Part shown: piece after piece, positions 1 to 9,767 of the stretch
Layout of the letters: each line of letters opens with the position of its first letter
Position numbering within the stretch: the stretch's first letter is position 1
Origin: Sneathiella litorea
Lineage (GTDB): Bacteria; Pseudomonadota; Alphaproteobacteria; Sneathiellales; Sneathiellaceae
NCBI RefSeq assembly: GCF_009882915.1
Contig: NZ_WTUW01000001.1
Location: 992,357 to 1,056,356 of the forward strand
Length of the DNA stretch: 64,000 nt
Reading direction: 5' to 3'
Translations under genes and position numbers: made by a program
Notes under the pieces: model-generated
Told to the model about the DNA's origin: nothing
The model's database searches: none
The model's input: only the letters and a program-made list of their open reading frames with translations

Positions 1-1110
<1,110 letters not shown>

Positions 1111-1138
1111 CAAGCCAATGACGTAAAGGGAGCAGAAA

Positions 1139-1861
1139 ATGTCGAGAGTAGCGATTGTAACGGGTGGGACCCGTGGAATTGGAGAAGCCATTTCCATCAT
1201 GCTGCATGAAAAAGGTTACAAGGTTGCGGCAAACTATGGCGGAAATGACGAACGCGCGAAGGAGTTTTCGGACCGCACTGGCATTTCCACCTATAAATGG
1301 GATGTGTCGGATTTTGACGCTTGCACCAAAGGGGTGGCCAAAGTAAAGGCAGACCTCGGTCCGGTCGAGATAGTAGTCAATAATGCCGGAATCACCCGTG
1401 ATGGGACGCTGCACCGGATGGATCAAGATAGCTGGCAGAAGGTGATCGATACCAATCTTGGCTCCTGTTTCAACATGTGCCGGGCAACAATCGATGATAT
1501 GCGCGCCGCAAAGTTCGGCCGTGTCATCAATATCGGGTCGATCAATGGTCAGGCGGGTCAATATGGTCAGGTCAACTACGCCGCGGCAAAATCCGGTATT
1601 CATGGTTTTACCAAGGCAATGGCTCAGGAAGGCGCGGGCCAGGGCATCACGGTGAACGCCATTGCGCCGGGCTATATCGACACCGATATGGTGGCAGCGG
1701 TGCCGGAAAATGTGCTGGCAAAGATCGTTGCCGGCATTCCGGTCGGACGTCTTGGAAAAGCCTCTGAAATTGCCCGCGGTGTTTGCTTCCTCGCAGCGGA
1801 TGACGCGGGCTTCATTACAGGCTCGACTCTCTCGATTAACGGCGGTCAGCACATGTACTGA
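1139..1861 (+). CDS. phaB: Acetoacetyl-CoA reductase, PhaB type
   Basis: NADPH-dependent reduction of acetoacetyl-CoA to (R)-3-hydroxybutyryl-CoA. It is a 240-residue short-chain dehydrogenase: the glycine-rich nucleotide motif TGGTRGIG is near residue 8, NNAG follows, the catalytic pair YAAAK sits near residue 150, and the C-terminal sequence NGGQHMY is typical of PhaB. The ATG start has a good ribosome site (GGGAG, 7 bases upstream). No PHB synthase (phaC) is seen next to the pair. The segment GYIDTDMV after the active site matches PhaB rather than FabG, which it otherwise resembles. Confidence 0.95.
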   Translation: MSRVAIVTGGTRGIGEAISIMLHEKGYKVAANYGGNDERAKEFSDRTGISTYKWDVSDFDACTKGVAKVKADLGPVEIVVNNAGITRDGTLHRMDQDSWQKVIDTNLGSCFNMCRATIDDMRAAKFGRVINIGSINGQAGQYGQVNYAAAKSGIHGFTKAMAQEGAGQGITVNAIAPGYIDTDMVAAVPENVLAKIVAGIPVGRLGKASEIARGVCFLAADDAGFITGSTLSINGGQHMY

Positions 1862-1892
1862 TCATCTGAACTTTACGGCTAATATTGAAGGT

Positions 1893-1933
1893 GGCATGAT
1901 GTTGGGTGACCGGCGTCATGCCATTTTCTTTTT
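1893..1933 (+). terminator. Rho-independent terminator after phaB
   Basis: A perfect 7-bp outer stem (GGCATGA with TCATGCC), with further G-C and G-T pairing inside, is followed by a T-rich run ending near 1933. It lies 30 bases after the phaB stop and before the next gene, so it probably ends the phaAB transcript. Confidence 0.65.
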
Positions 1934-1952
1934 CAGGTAATTCCACAAACGA

Positions 1953-2855
1953 GTGAACAGCCAGATGGCGACAGGACAAACGTTAGCGAGTCTTTGCGGG
2001 CTTGGCGCAATTCTGCTCTGGGCGCTTCTCGCCCTGTTTACGACGGGAACCGCCGAGATACCACCATTTCAGCTCACCGCCATGACGTTCGCAATTGCCT
2101 TCGTCGGCGTGTCCTTGAAATGGTTGCTCTATCGTCAGGACGTTCGGCCTTACTTCAAGATACCGGTGGGCGCTTGGGTGCTTGGCGTTGCGGGTCTGTT
2201 CGGCTATCACTTCTTCTATTTTCTGGCACTCAAAAATGCCCCTGCCGCGGAAGCGGGCCTGATTGCCTATCTTTGGCCGCTGCTGATTGTCCTTTTCTCG
2301 ACGCTATTGCCAGGGGAACGGTTTTACTGGTTCCATCTGGTCGGTGGGGTGATCAGCCTGCTGGGCGCTGGTTTGCTGATAACCAAGGGTGCGGCGTTTG
2401 ATTTCAATCCGGAATACAGTACAGGTTATCTCGCGGCCATTTGCTGTGCCTTTATCTGGTCAAGCTATTCAGTTCTAAGCCGGAGATATTCAGCAGTTTC
2501 TTCCGATGTGATCGGACTTTTCTGCGGAATAACCGCTCTCCTGTCACTCGGCTGTCACCTGTTCTTTGAAGTGACGCTCTGGCCGCAAAACATTTTGCAA
2601 TGGCTGGCCGTTCTGGGTCTAGGTCTCGGCCCTGTCGGCGCTGCATTTTTCCTCTGGGATCGTGGGATGAAGCATGGTGATATCCAGACGTTGGGCGTGC
2701 TTTCCTATCTCTCGCCGCTGCTTTCCACATTAATCCTGCTGGTTGTGGGGGTGGCGAGCTTTTCCTGGCCACTGCTTTTTGGCTGTCTCCTGATCACGGC
2801 TGGAGCTCTTGTAGGTTCCCTGAAAATACTGCGTGTGTTGTTGAGGCCCGCATAA
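1953..2855 (+). CDS. DMT-superfamily exporter with two EamA domains
   Basis: An inner-membrane transporter of 300 residues with about ten hydrophobic segments, arranged as two EamA repeats (roughly residues 10-140 and 155-290). The motif GYHFFYFLALKNAPAAEAGLI in the first repeat and SYSVLSRRY at the start of the second are typical of the family. The substrate cannot be told from sequence; relatives export amino acids or metabolites. The start is uncertain: GTG at 1953 gives the length quoted and an ATG at 1965 is equally possible; neither has a strong ribosome site. Confidence 0.85.
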   Translation: MNSQMATGQTLASLCGLGAILLWALLALFTTGTAEIPPFQLTAMTFAIAFVGVSLKWLLYRQDVRPYFKIPVGAWVLGVAGLFGYHFFYFLALKNAPAAEAGLIAYLWPLLIVLFSTLLPGERFYWFHLVGGVISLLGAGLLITKGAAFDFNPEYSTGYLAAICCAFIWSSYSVLSRRYSAVSSDVIGLFCGITALLSLGCHLFFEVTLWPQNILQWLAVLGLGLGPVGAAFFLWDRGMKHGDIQTLGVLSYLSPLLSTLILLVVGVASFSWPLLFGCLLITAGALVGSLKILRVLLRPA

Positions 2856-2860
2856 CCTGG

Positions 2861-3295
2861 CTAAATCGTCGGAACCCAGTCCTTCGGTGCCATCTCAAAG
2901 CCTTCAAACTCAAAGCCTGGCGCGACAGTGCAACCGACGAGCGTCCAGTCCCCGTTTGAATGGGCCGCCTGCCAGTATCCGCGTGGAATGACGATCTGTG
3001 GTCGCTCCTCTTTAAGAATATCAGTCCCCAATATCCAATCTTCGGCAGGGGCGCCGTCCGCTGCCATTGAGAGGGTGAGCGGCGCTCCCGCGTAATGATG
3101 CCAGATCTCAATTGCATCGACACGGTGCCAATGGGACCGGTCACCTCTTTCAAGCAGGTAGTAGATAGCCGTGGAGACAGCGCGTTTCGTACCCGTAAGG
3201 GTCAGGTCATCGCGAAAGGTCTCGACAAAGTAGCCGCCCTCGGGATGGGGCTGCATTTTGAGGCACTGGATGATATCGGCAGCAGAAAGGGTCAT
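2861..3295 (-). CDS. Cupin protein, DUF985 family
   Basis: A 144-residue single-domain cupin of the DUF985 (Cupin_5) family. HPEGGYFVETFR near the N-terminus, then ERGDRSHWHRVDAIEIWHHYAGAPL with the likely metal-binding histidines and glutamate, and the C-terminal GCTVAPGFEFEGFEMA are family hallmarks. The biochemical function is not established. It begins 3 bases after the gloB stop on the same strand, so the two genes are very likely cotranscribed. The convergent DMT gene ends only 5 bases away. Confidence 0.85.
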   Translation of the reverse strand: MTLSAADIIQCLKMQPHPEGGYFVETFRDDLTLTGTKRAVSTAIYYLLERGDRSHWHRVDAIEIWHHYAGAPLTLSMAADGAPAEDWILGTDILKEERPQIVIPRGYWQAAHSNGDWTLVGCTVAPGFEFEGFEMAPKDWVPTI

Positions 3296-3298
3296 TGT

Positions 3299-4069
3299 CT
3301 AGAAGCTATCCTTGCGGCGACGTGTTTCGGCGAAAACTTCCACCGGATCAGCGCCGCTAAGGGCAAGTTCGGCGGCAAGTCCGGGATCATCCGCGCGCAT
3401 GAAGGGGTTAGTCTCCTTCTCCTCGCCAAGGGTAGAGGGAACGGTTGGCAGTTTTTTCTTTCGCATCGCGACAATTTCTGCAAAGCGCTTTTTTAAGGCA
3501 TCATTGCCAGGGTTTACCGAGACGGCAAAACGACCGTTTGCTTCCGTATATTCATGGGCGCAGTAGACTTTCGTCTGATCGGGTAGGTCGCGGAATTTAC
3601 TGATACTGTGCCACATCTGGCCGGGCGTACCCTCAAACAGGCGGCCGCAACCAAGAGCAAACAGTGTATCGCCGCAGAAAAGCGCGTCTGATTCCTCGAA
3701 CCAGTAGGCGATATGGCCAACCGTATGGCCCGGAACTTCAAAGACTTTTGCGCTCTGACTGCCGAAGTCGAAAATATCGCCTTCCTCTACCTTGATATCA
3801 ATCCCGGGAATGCGCGATGCATCGTTCTTTGCGCCGACTATCGTGCAGCCTGTCTTCTCTTTCAGTTCCAGGTTGGCACCAGTATGGTCCGGATGATGGT
3901 GTGTGTTGATGATATGGGTCAGGGTCCAGTTGAGCTCTTGCAGTTTATCGAGGACCGGACCGGCAACCGCCGGATCAACGACGCCAACCAGGCCACTATT
4001 GGCGTCCCGGAACAAATAGACATAATTGTCGCTCAGGACTGGAATTTGGTGAATTTCTAGCTTGCTCAT
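3299..4069 (-). CDS. gloB: Hydroxyacylglutathione hydrolase (glyoxalase II)
   Basis: Hydrolyses S-D-lactoylglutathione to D-lactate and glutathione, the second step of methylglyoxal detoxification. The metallo-beta-lactamase signature THHHPDHTGAN is present near residue 50, followed by PGHTVGHIAYW, FCGDTLFALGCGRLFEG and the C-terminal glyoxalase II domain with CAHEYTEANGRFA. The ATG at 4069 gives 256 residues, the normal family length, and the sequence SKLEIHQIP typical of the N-terminus; an upstream in-frame ATG at 4087 has no usable ribosome site. It is divergent from the methyltransferase gene at 4138 and shares a short promoter region with it. Confidence 0.93.
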   Translation of the reverse strand: MSKLEIHQIPVLSDNYVYLFRDANSGLVGVVDPAVAGPVLDKLQELNWTLTHIINTHHHPDHTGANLELKEKTGCTIVGAKNDASRIPGIDIKVEEGDIFDFGSQSAKVFEVPGHTVGHIAYWFEESDALFCGDTLFALGCGRLFEGTPGQMWHSISKFRDLPDQTKVYCAHEYTEANGRFAVSVNPGNDALKKRFAEIVAMRKKKLPTVPSTLGEEKETNPFMRADDPGLAAELALSGADPVEVFAETRRRKDSF

Positions 4070-4137
4070 CGGCTGATCTTTCGGCATTCCGTTTTTTGTT
4101 AAGTGTCCATTCTCATAATTTATGGCAGTATAGCATT

Positions 4138-4902
4138 ATGCTCAGACCTGATGTTATTGATTTACGAAATTTTTATCACAGCTCTCTCGGACAGGTAGTT
4201 CGGCGAACGATTGGCCGTAAAATCAGGCTGATGTGGCCAGATCTTGAAAATTTTCGTGTCCTTGGTATCGGCTATGCAACCCCTTACCTAAACCCCTTCC
4301 GGGCGGAAGCCGAGCGGGTTATTTCCTTCATGCCATTAGAGCAGGGAGTGATCCAGTGGCCGCGCGATAGCAGAAGTCTGGTCAGCCTTGTCGACGAGCG
4401 TATGTTGCCGCTGCCTGATTCTTCCATCGATCGGATTATTTGGGTGCATGGACTTGAAAACACGACTGATGTCGATCCGACGATCCAGGAGATCTGGCGT
4501 GTTCTGACGTCAACGGGGAAGTTGATGGTCGTGGTGCCAAGTCGGCGTGGTCTTTGGGCTCGAACGGAGAATACCCCATTTGGCTACGGGCATCCGTATA
4601 GCGATAAGCAGCTTAACCGCCTGCTAAGAGACAATATGTTTACACCAGGAGACCGGCAGGGGGCTCTTTATATGCCGCCCAGCAAATGGCGCGTAAACTT
4701 AAAGCTCGCCCGGGCATGGGAGAATATCGGTGAAAAATGGTGGAGTCATTTCAGTGGCGTCCGGATTATGGAGGCAGAGAAGCAGGTCTATGCCCTAACC
4801 GAACAGCCGGAGCGTAAAACACGACGGAGACCCGTCATCCTGCCGGCGGCTCGCCCTGTAATTGCGGGAAGGCAGTCTCGGCAACTCAAGGAAAAAACCT
4901 AG
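4138..4902 (+). CDS. Class I SAM-dependent methyltransferase (Methyltransf_11 type)
   Basis: A 254-residue predicted cytoplasmic methyltransferase. FRVLGIGYATPYL (about residues 38-50) replaces the classical glycine-rich motif I, LPLPDSSIDRIIWVHGLE fits motif II, and EIWRVLTSTGKLMVVVPSRRGLW fits the post-motif region. The weak motif I means that SAM binding is inferred from family resemblance. The substrate is unknown. Alphaproteobacterial relatives commonly sit divergently beside gloB, as here. The ATG at 4138 is preferred over an upstream TTG. The basic C-terminal tail (RKTRRRPVILP) overlaps the convergent metW stop by 4 bases. Confidence 0.8.
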   Translation: MLRPDVIDLRNFYHSSLGQVVRRTIGRKIRLMWPDLENFRVLGIGYATPYLNPFRAEAERVISFMPLEQGVIQWPRDSRSLVSLVDERMLPLPDSSIDRIIWVHGLENTTDVDPTIQEIWRVLTSTGKLMVVVPSRRGLWARTENTPFGYGHPYSDKQLNRLLRDNMFTPGDRQGALYMPPSKWRVNLKLARAWENIGEKWWSHFSGVRIMEAEKQVYALTEQPERKTRRRPVILPAARPVIAGRQSRQLKEKT

Positions 4903-5537
4903 GTTTTTTTGGAAAGCATAAAAATGCAGTCCGCGCCGAAAAAATTGGCGAAACTGCCGTAGGTCGATCGGGTCATGACTTCACCCGACGCCTTGACGAT
5001 CACCGATTGCTCGATCTTGACCTCCATCTTCTCGCACAAGGCCGTGAAATCCTTGAGCGTGCAGAAATGGATATTCGGCGTTTCGTACCACGGAATATCC
5101 AGTGAGTTGGTCATCGGCATACGGCCTGTGAACGCAAGATATGTCCGGCAACGCCAATAGGCAAAATTTGGAAAAGACACAATTGCTCGCCGACCGATCC
5201 GAAGAAGCTGTTCCAGTACGACATGCGGCTGATGGGTGGTCTGGAGGGTTTTACTTAAAATCGCGTAATCGAAGCTGTCATCTGGATAATAGACAAGGTC
5301 CGTATCCGCATTGCCCTGGACGACCGAAAGCCCGTTGGCGACGCAGATATTCACGCCATGCTGGCTCAGCTCCAGCCCGCGCCCTTCGACATTTTTTGTC
5401 TCGGTAAGATGGGCAAGAAGTTGCCCGTCATCACAGCCGACATCAAGGACACTGCTACCGGGCTCGATCATTTCCGCAATTAGTTGCCAATCAACGCGAA
5501 TATCCCGCTTAGGTACAAATTTGATGGGTTCGCTCAT
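4899..5537 (-). CDS. metW: Methionine biosynthesis protein MetW
   Basis: A 212-residue methyltransferase-fold protein paired with MetX in many proteobacteria; it is thought to be needed for full homoserine acyltransferase activity, though its chemistry is not settled. Motif I is [17 protein letters not shown] near residue 30, followed by [27 protein letters not shown] and the family segment [11 protein letters not shown]. Its ATG overlaps the metX TGA (ATGA, 5534-5537), so translation is probably coupled. Confidence 0.93.
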   Translation of the reverse strand: MSEPIKFVPKRDIRVDWQLIAEMIEPGSSVLDVGCDDGQLLAHLTETKNVEGRGLELSQHGVNICVANGLSVVQGNADTDLVYYPDDSFDYAILSKTLQTTHQPHVVLEQLLRIGRRAIVSFPNFAYWRCRTYLAFTGRMPMTNSLDIPWYETPNIHFCTLKDFTALCEKMEVKIEQSVIVKASGEVMTRSTYGSFANFFGADCIFMLSKKT

Positions 5538-6679
5538 GACAGAAGCCCTCGGCTCTTTGCGCTAGATTGCAGGAAGCCGTTGATGGTTTTGAACATTTCC
5601 GGTGTATCCAGTAGAAAGGCGTCATGGCCTTTATCGGTTTCTACCTCAACAAAGCTTACGTTCGCGGCCGCAGCAATCAGCGCCTGGACGATATCCTTGT
5701 TTTCCGACGTGGGGAACAGCCAGTCACTGGTAAAGGAAACAACACAGAAGCGGGTTTTCGCTCCCTCGAACGCTTTTGCGAGGGCGCCGCCATGATCCTC
5801 TACCAGATCAAAATAATCCATCGCCCGGGTTATATAGAGATAGGAGTTGGCATCAAAACGGTCGACGAAATTAATCCCTTGATACCGCAAATAGCTCTCG
5901 ACCTGGAAATCTGCATCAAAGCCGTAGGTCAGGTTATCGCGATCCTGCAGATTGCGCCCGAACTTGCGGTGCAACGCCGCTTCGGAGAGATAGGTCACAT
6001 GTGCGGCCATGCGCGCGACTGCAAGGCCGGCAGTCGGCTTCTTATCACTCGCGTAGTAATCGCCGCCTAACCAATTGGGATCGGCCATTACGGCCTGACG
6101 TCCGACTTCGTGAAAGGCAATATTCTGCGCAGAGTGACGCGCGGCACAAGCAATTGGAATGGCACTGAAAACCCGCTCTGGATAGGCGCTCGCCCATTGC
6201 AATGTCTGCATCCCGCCCATGGATCCGCCGATTACGCTGAACCAGCTTTCGATCTCGAGATAATCCTGTAGCATTGCCTGCGCACGGACCATATCGCCAA
6301 TGGTGATGATCGGAAATTTCAGGCCATAGGGCTTGCCCGTCTTCGGGTCAATATCCGATGGTCCTGTTGTTCCCATACATCCACCCAGAACATTGCTGCA
6401 AACAATGAAATATTTGTCTGTGTCCAGAACCTTTCCTGGACCAATCATTATTTCCCACCACCCGTTCTTTCCCGTGACCGGCTGGCGGCTTGCGGCGAAC
6501 TGGTCACCGGTTAAGGCATGACAGATCAAAATCGCATTAGATTTGTCTGCATTCAGTGTCCCATAGGTGCAATAAGCCATATTGATAGCCTCTAGTGTCA
6601 CCCCGCAATCGAGCTTGAGTGGCGTCTCCTTTCCGAGGATAACGGTCTGATTATCCGATATTGGAGGATTTATGGACAC
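5534..6679 (-). CDS. metX: Homoserine O-acyltransferase, MetX family
   Basis: Activates the hydroxyl of homoserine for methionine synthesis. It is an alpha/beta-hydrolase of 381 residues: HALTGDQFA near residue 54, the nucleophile elbow GGSMGGMQ with Ser153, the aspartate in TSDWLFPT and the histidine in ETDKGHDAF. MetX proteins are usually named acetyltransferases, but some alphaproteobacterial members use succinyl-CoA. The sulfhydrylase at 57.2 kb belongs to the MetZ family, normally called O-succinylhomoserine-specific, so the acyl donor is left open. The start is GTG at 6679 with the purine-rich site AGAGAAG about 5 bases upstream. Confidence 0.93.
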   Translation of the reverse strand: MSINPPISDNQTVILGKETPLKLDCGVTLEAINMAYCTYGTLNADKSNAILICHALTGDQFAASRQPVTGKNGWWEIMIGPGKVLDTDKYFIVCSNVLGGCMGTTGPSDIDPKTGKPYGLKFPIITIGDMVRAQAMLQDYLEIESWFSVIGGSMGGMQTLQWASAYPERVFSAIPIACAARHSAQNIAFHEVGRQAVMADPNWLGGDYYASDKKPTAGLAVARMAAHVTYLSEAALHRKFGRNLQDRDNLTYGFDADFQVESYLRYQGINFVDRFDANSYLYITRAMDYFDLVEDHGGALAKAFEGAKTRFCVVSFTSDWLFPTSENKDIVQALIAAAANVSFVEVETDKGHDAFLLDTPEMFKTINGFLQSSAKSRGLLS

Positions 6680-6740
6680 TTTTACTTCTCTTTTCGCGCT
6701 ATTGGATTAGAAAAATCTTTGTTTTGGACGACTTTGCTGT

Positions 6741-6770
6741 TAGCTAGTGCGGCGGGGCAAGGTCTGTCAA
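6741..6770 (-). promoter_or_regulatory. Predicted sigma-70 promoter of metX-metW
   Basis: On the minus strand TTGACA (6765-6770) is followed by 18 bases and TAGCTA (6741-6746), a perfect -35 with a weak -10. It leaves a leader of about 55 bases before the GTG start of metX. I looked for a SAM-II or SAM-I aptamer in that leader and found none. Confidence 0.5.
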
Positions 6771-6842
6771 TATATTCTTTGCCAAATGCCGGGCTTTGTG
6801 GTCCAATTTTGACGAAACAGTCTGTTTGTTCAGGTAACTATT

Positions 6843-7697
6843 GTGACAATAAAAAATACAAAACTTGATGCGTTGAGGGCTGAAATCGACCGGCTGGATG
6901 CGGAGCTTTTGTCGGTTCTGGAAAAAAGGATCGCGATCGTCGAGGATATAGCTGCAGCAAAAAAAGTGGATGGCAAGGCGCTCGCCTTTCGTCCGGGCAG
7001 GGAAGCCTCCATTCTGCGTAAAATACTCGAAGTGCATTCCAGTAAGTTGCCCGACACGGTCATTGCGGCAATATGGCGGGAATTGATTGCTGCTGTCGGC
7101 TGGATGCAAAAGCCCTACTCGGTTTCTATAACCGCGCCCGATAAATCCGTAGGTTACTGGGATTTGGCGCGGTTTCATTTTGGCTCCGCGACGCCAATGA
7201 AGTTGCATCAACTGCCGTCAGTCGTTCTGCGGGAGGTTTATGAAAACCCGTCGACCCTGGGTGTTCTTCCCTGGTTGACGCGGGAGCGTGATACCTGGTG
7301 GACGCACCTTGCCCAGGGCGGTGAAAATGTACCGAAGATTCTTGCGGCACTTCCATTCCTCGATAACCCATCCGGTGAATTTGAAGATCTGAATTCCCTC
7401 GTGATTGGTCAGGCGGAGCCTGAGCCATCCGGTGATGATGTAACCTTGATGGCACTCGCCACCAGTGATGAGGTGAGCCGGGCCCGGCTGAACGAGAATC
7501 TCGTGAAGGCAGGCTTGAGCGGATATTGCGCAGACTCGCGGTCTCCTGATTCAGGGGACAGTGATTGGCTTCATCTTATTGAGATGCCGGAATTCGTTGC
7601 GGAAACTGATCCACGCCTTGTAAAACTTGGTGAGATTAGTGGAGAAAGCTTTATTAAAGTTGTTATTCTTGGCGCCTACGCCGTTCCCATAAAATAG
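6843..7697 (+). CDS. Chorismate mutase domain protein with a degenerate prephenate dehydratase-like tail
   Basis: Residues 1-85 form an AroQ-type chorismate mutase: LDALRAEIDRLDAELLSVLEKR holds the first-helix arginine, FRPGREASILRK the second cluster, and IWRELIAA the last helix. The remaining 200 residues recall a P-protein dehydratase domain (YWDLARFHFG, LREVYENPSTLGVLPW) but lack its recognisable catalytic TRF motif and any clear ACT signature. The gene leads a plus-strand cluster with hisC and tyrA, which supports a role in converting chorismate to prephenate. The GTG start has only a weak AGG site. A possible -35 (TTGACG) lies so close that the leader would be very short. Confidence 0.8.
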   Translation: MTIKNTKLDALRAEIDRLDAELLSVLEKRIAIVEDIAAAKKVDGKALAFRPGREASILRKILEVHSSKLPDTVIAAIWRELIAAVGWMQKPYSVSITAPDKSVGYWDLARFHFGSATPMKLHQLPSVVLREVYENPSTLGVLPWLTRERDTWWTHLAQGGENVPKILAALPFLDNPSGEFEDLNSLVIGQAEPEPSGDDVTLMALATSDEVSRARLNENLVKAGLSGYCADSRSPDSGDSDWLHLIEMPEFVAETDPRLVKLGEISGESFIKVVILGAYAVPIK

Positions 7698-7728
7698 CCC
7701 TTATACTATCTGAGTTGAAAGCAGTCTC

Positions 7729-8817
7729 ATGACAACACCGGTTCCACAGCCAGGTATTATGACTATCTCGCCATATGTCGGTGGTAAATCCAAGGCCGGC
7801 GAGAATCAAAAAGTCGCCAAACTCTCGTCGAATGAATCACCTCTCGGCCCAAGCCCCAAGGCAGTTGCCGCGATGGAAGCCGTTTTGACGGATGCGCATC
7901 GATATCCCGAGGGTGGATCGCAGCTTTTGATAGCGGCCATTGCAGAGATGAACAAGCTGGATGAGGCGCGCATTGTTTGCGGAAATGGATCGGATGAGCT
8001 TATTTCCTTGCTGAATACGGCCTATGTGGGTTCAGGTGACGAAGTTCTTTTCACCGAGCATGGCTTTTTAATGTATGCCATCTCCTCGACTGCCGCCGGG
8101 GCGACACCGGTGAAGGCGCCGGAAATTGATCGTACGGCTGATGTCGATAACCTGCTGAAGTTGGTCACGGATAAGACGAAGATTGTTTTTCTAGCGAATC
8201 CAAATAATCCGACAGGTACTTATCTGCCGCATTCGGAGGTTGAGCGCCTGCGCGCCGGATTACGCGACGATATCCTGCTCGTCCTTGATGCCGCCTATGC
8301 CGAGTATGTGACCCGCGATGATTATAGCGCGGGCGCGGAAATGGTCGAAGCGCATGACAATGTCGTTATGACCCGTACTTTTTCGAAGATTTATGGATTC
8401 GCTGCATTGCGTCTTGGCTGGGCGTATTGTCCGCCGGCAGTTGTCGATGTGCTTAATCGAGTGCGCGGCCCCTTTAACGTCAACGCGCTTGCGCAGGCGG
8501 GCGGTGTCGAGGCGGTACGCGACCAGGCGCATATCGATAAGGCGCGTGAGCATAACGATAAATGGCTACCCATCCTGACCCAGAATTTCCGGGGAATGGG
8601 GCTGGGCGTGACGCCAAGTGTTGGAAATTTTCTGCTGATTGATTTTGAGGAAAGTGGAAAACCGGCGGCAGAAGCGGAGCAGTATCTTGCGGGAAAAGGC
8701 TTGTTGCTTCGGGCAGTTGCAGGATATGGCCTGCCAACTTGCTTGCGAATGACGATCGGTCGGGATGACGAAAACCACGCAGTGATAGAGGCGCTGAGGG
8801 AATTCCTTGGCAAATAG
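7729..8817 (+). CDS. hisC: Histidinol-phosphate aminotransferase family enzyme
   Basis: A 362-residue fold type I PLP aminotransferase. LSSNESPLGPSPKAV and HRYPEGGSQ at the N-terminus, GNGSDELI, NPNNPTGTYL, the PLP lysine in TRTFSKIYGFAALRLGW, and the C-terminal RMTIGRDDEN are all typical of HisC. It is followed after 3 bases by tyrA. In this context the enzyme may serve aromatic amino-acid transamination as well as histidine synthesis, as broad-specificity HisC relatives do in other bacteria; this is inference from position. Confidence 0.92.
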   Translation: MTTPVPQPGIMTISPYVGGKSKAGENQKVAKLSSNESPLGPSPKAVAAMEAVLTDAHRYPEGGSQLLIAAIAEMNKLDEARIVCGNGSDELISLLNTAYVGSGDEVLFTEHGFLMYAISSTAAGATPVKAPEIDRTADVDNLLKLVTDKTKIVFLANPNNPTGTYLPHSEVERLRAGLRDDILLVLDAAYAEYVTRDDYSAGAEMVEAHDNVVMTRTFSKIYGFAALRLGWAYCPPAVVDVLNRVRGPFNVNALAQAGGVEAVRDQAHIDKAREHNDKWLPILTQNFRGMGLGVTPSVGNFLLIDFEESGKPAAEAEQYLAGKGLLLRAVAGYGLPTCLRMTIGRDDENHAVIEALREFLGK

Positions 8818-8820
8818 AGT

Positions 8821-9762
8821 ATGACGGAAGTGAAATTCAAACGGCTGGCATTGATCGGTATCGGGCTCATCGGATCATCAATCGCACGCGCCGTGCGGCA
8901 GCATCAACTCGCAGAAGAGATTGTGTGTGCGGCGCGTACGGCGGACAGTCGCCGCGTTGCCAAGGAACTCGGCATTGTCGATGCGGCTTTTGAGAGCCCG
9001 ATCGATGCGGTCAAGGGCGCGGATCTTGTGATTTTCTGCACGCCCATCGGCACCTATGGCAAGCTGGCGGAACAGACGGCGCCGGCGCTTGAAAAAGGTA
9101 CCATTGTCACCGACGTCGGCTCGGTTAAAAGCGCGGTGATCGAAGCTATTGGCCCCCATATGCCAAAGGATGTCGATTTTATCCCGGGTCATCCAGTGGC
9201 GGGAACGGAGAAATCGGGCCCTGCCGCGGGCTTTGCGGAACTCTTTATCAATCGCTGGCAAATCCTGACGCCTTGCGGGCAGGCAAGCGATGCGGCGGTG
9301 GAAAAACTCACGGCATTCTGGACAGCGATGGGCAGCAAAGTGGAGATCATGGATGCGGAGCATCATGACCTTGTCCTTGCCATCACTTCGCATATTCCGC
9401 ATTTAATCGCTTATAATATTGTCGGCACAGCGGATGATTTGGAGGATGTGACCCAGTCAGAAGTCATAAAATACTCCGCAGGTGGTTTTCGAGACTTTAC
9501 GCGTATTGCCGCGTCAGATCCGACCATGTGGCGTGATGTGTTCTTGCACAATAAGGACGCGGTATTAGAAATGCTAGGCCGCTTCACCGAGGACCTGACG
9601 GCGTTGCAGCGGGCGATCCGACGGGATGATGGAGAAACCCTTTTCAATATCTTCTCACGCACGCGGGCAATCCGCCGACAGATTATTGATGCGGGACAGG
9701 AAACGCCAGAGCCCGATTTTGGCCGTGTTCATACAGCGGACGATACATCGACAAAGTCCTGA
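8821..9762 (+). CDS. tyrA: Prephenate/arogenate dehydrogenase
   Basis: Oxidative decarboxylation of prephenate or arogenate in tyrosine synthesis. The 313-residue protein has an NAD-binding motif IGIGLIGSSIARAV (residues 12-25), FCTPIGTYG, TDVGSVKSAV, the active-site GHPVAGTEKSGP and the family histidine in ITSHIPHLIAY. The C-terminal helical domain contains SAGGFRDFTRIA. There is no fused chorismate mutase, which fits the separate mutase gene two positions upstream. It is in an operon with hisC (3-base gap) and ends 5 bases from the convergent DUF2125 gene. Confidence 0.93.
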   Translation: MTEVKFKRLALIGIGLIGSSIARAVRQHQLAEEIVCAARTADSRRVAKELGIVDAAFESPIDAVKGADLVIFCTPIGTYGKLAEQTAPALEKGTIVTDVGSVKSAVIEAIGPHMPKDVDFIPGHPVAGTEKSGPAAGFAELFINRWQILTPCGQASDAAVEKLTAFWTAMGSKVEIMDAEHHDLVLAITSHIPHLIAYNIVGTADDLEDVTQSEVIKYSAGGFRDFTRIAASDPTMWRDVFLHNKDAVLEMLGRFTEDLTALQRAIRRDDGETLFNIFSRTRAIRRQIIDAGQETPEPDFGRVHTADDTSTKS

Positions 9763-9767
9763 CGGGA

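Noticed and set aside
6680-6842. Possible SAM riboswitch in front of metX
   Set aside because: An AGCTAA string is present, but the GATTT, CCG and TTGC elements are missing and no pseudoknot can be drawn; AGCTAA is part of the -10 region.
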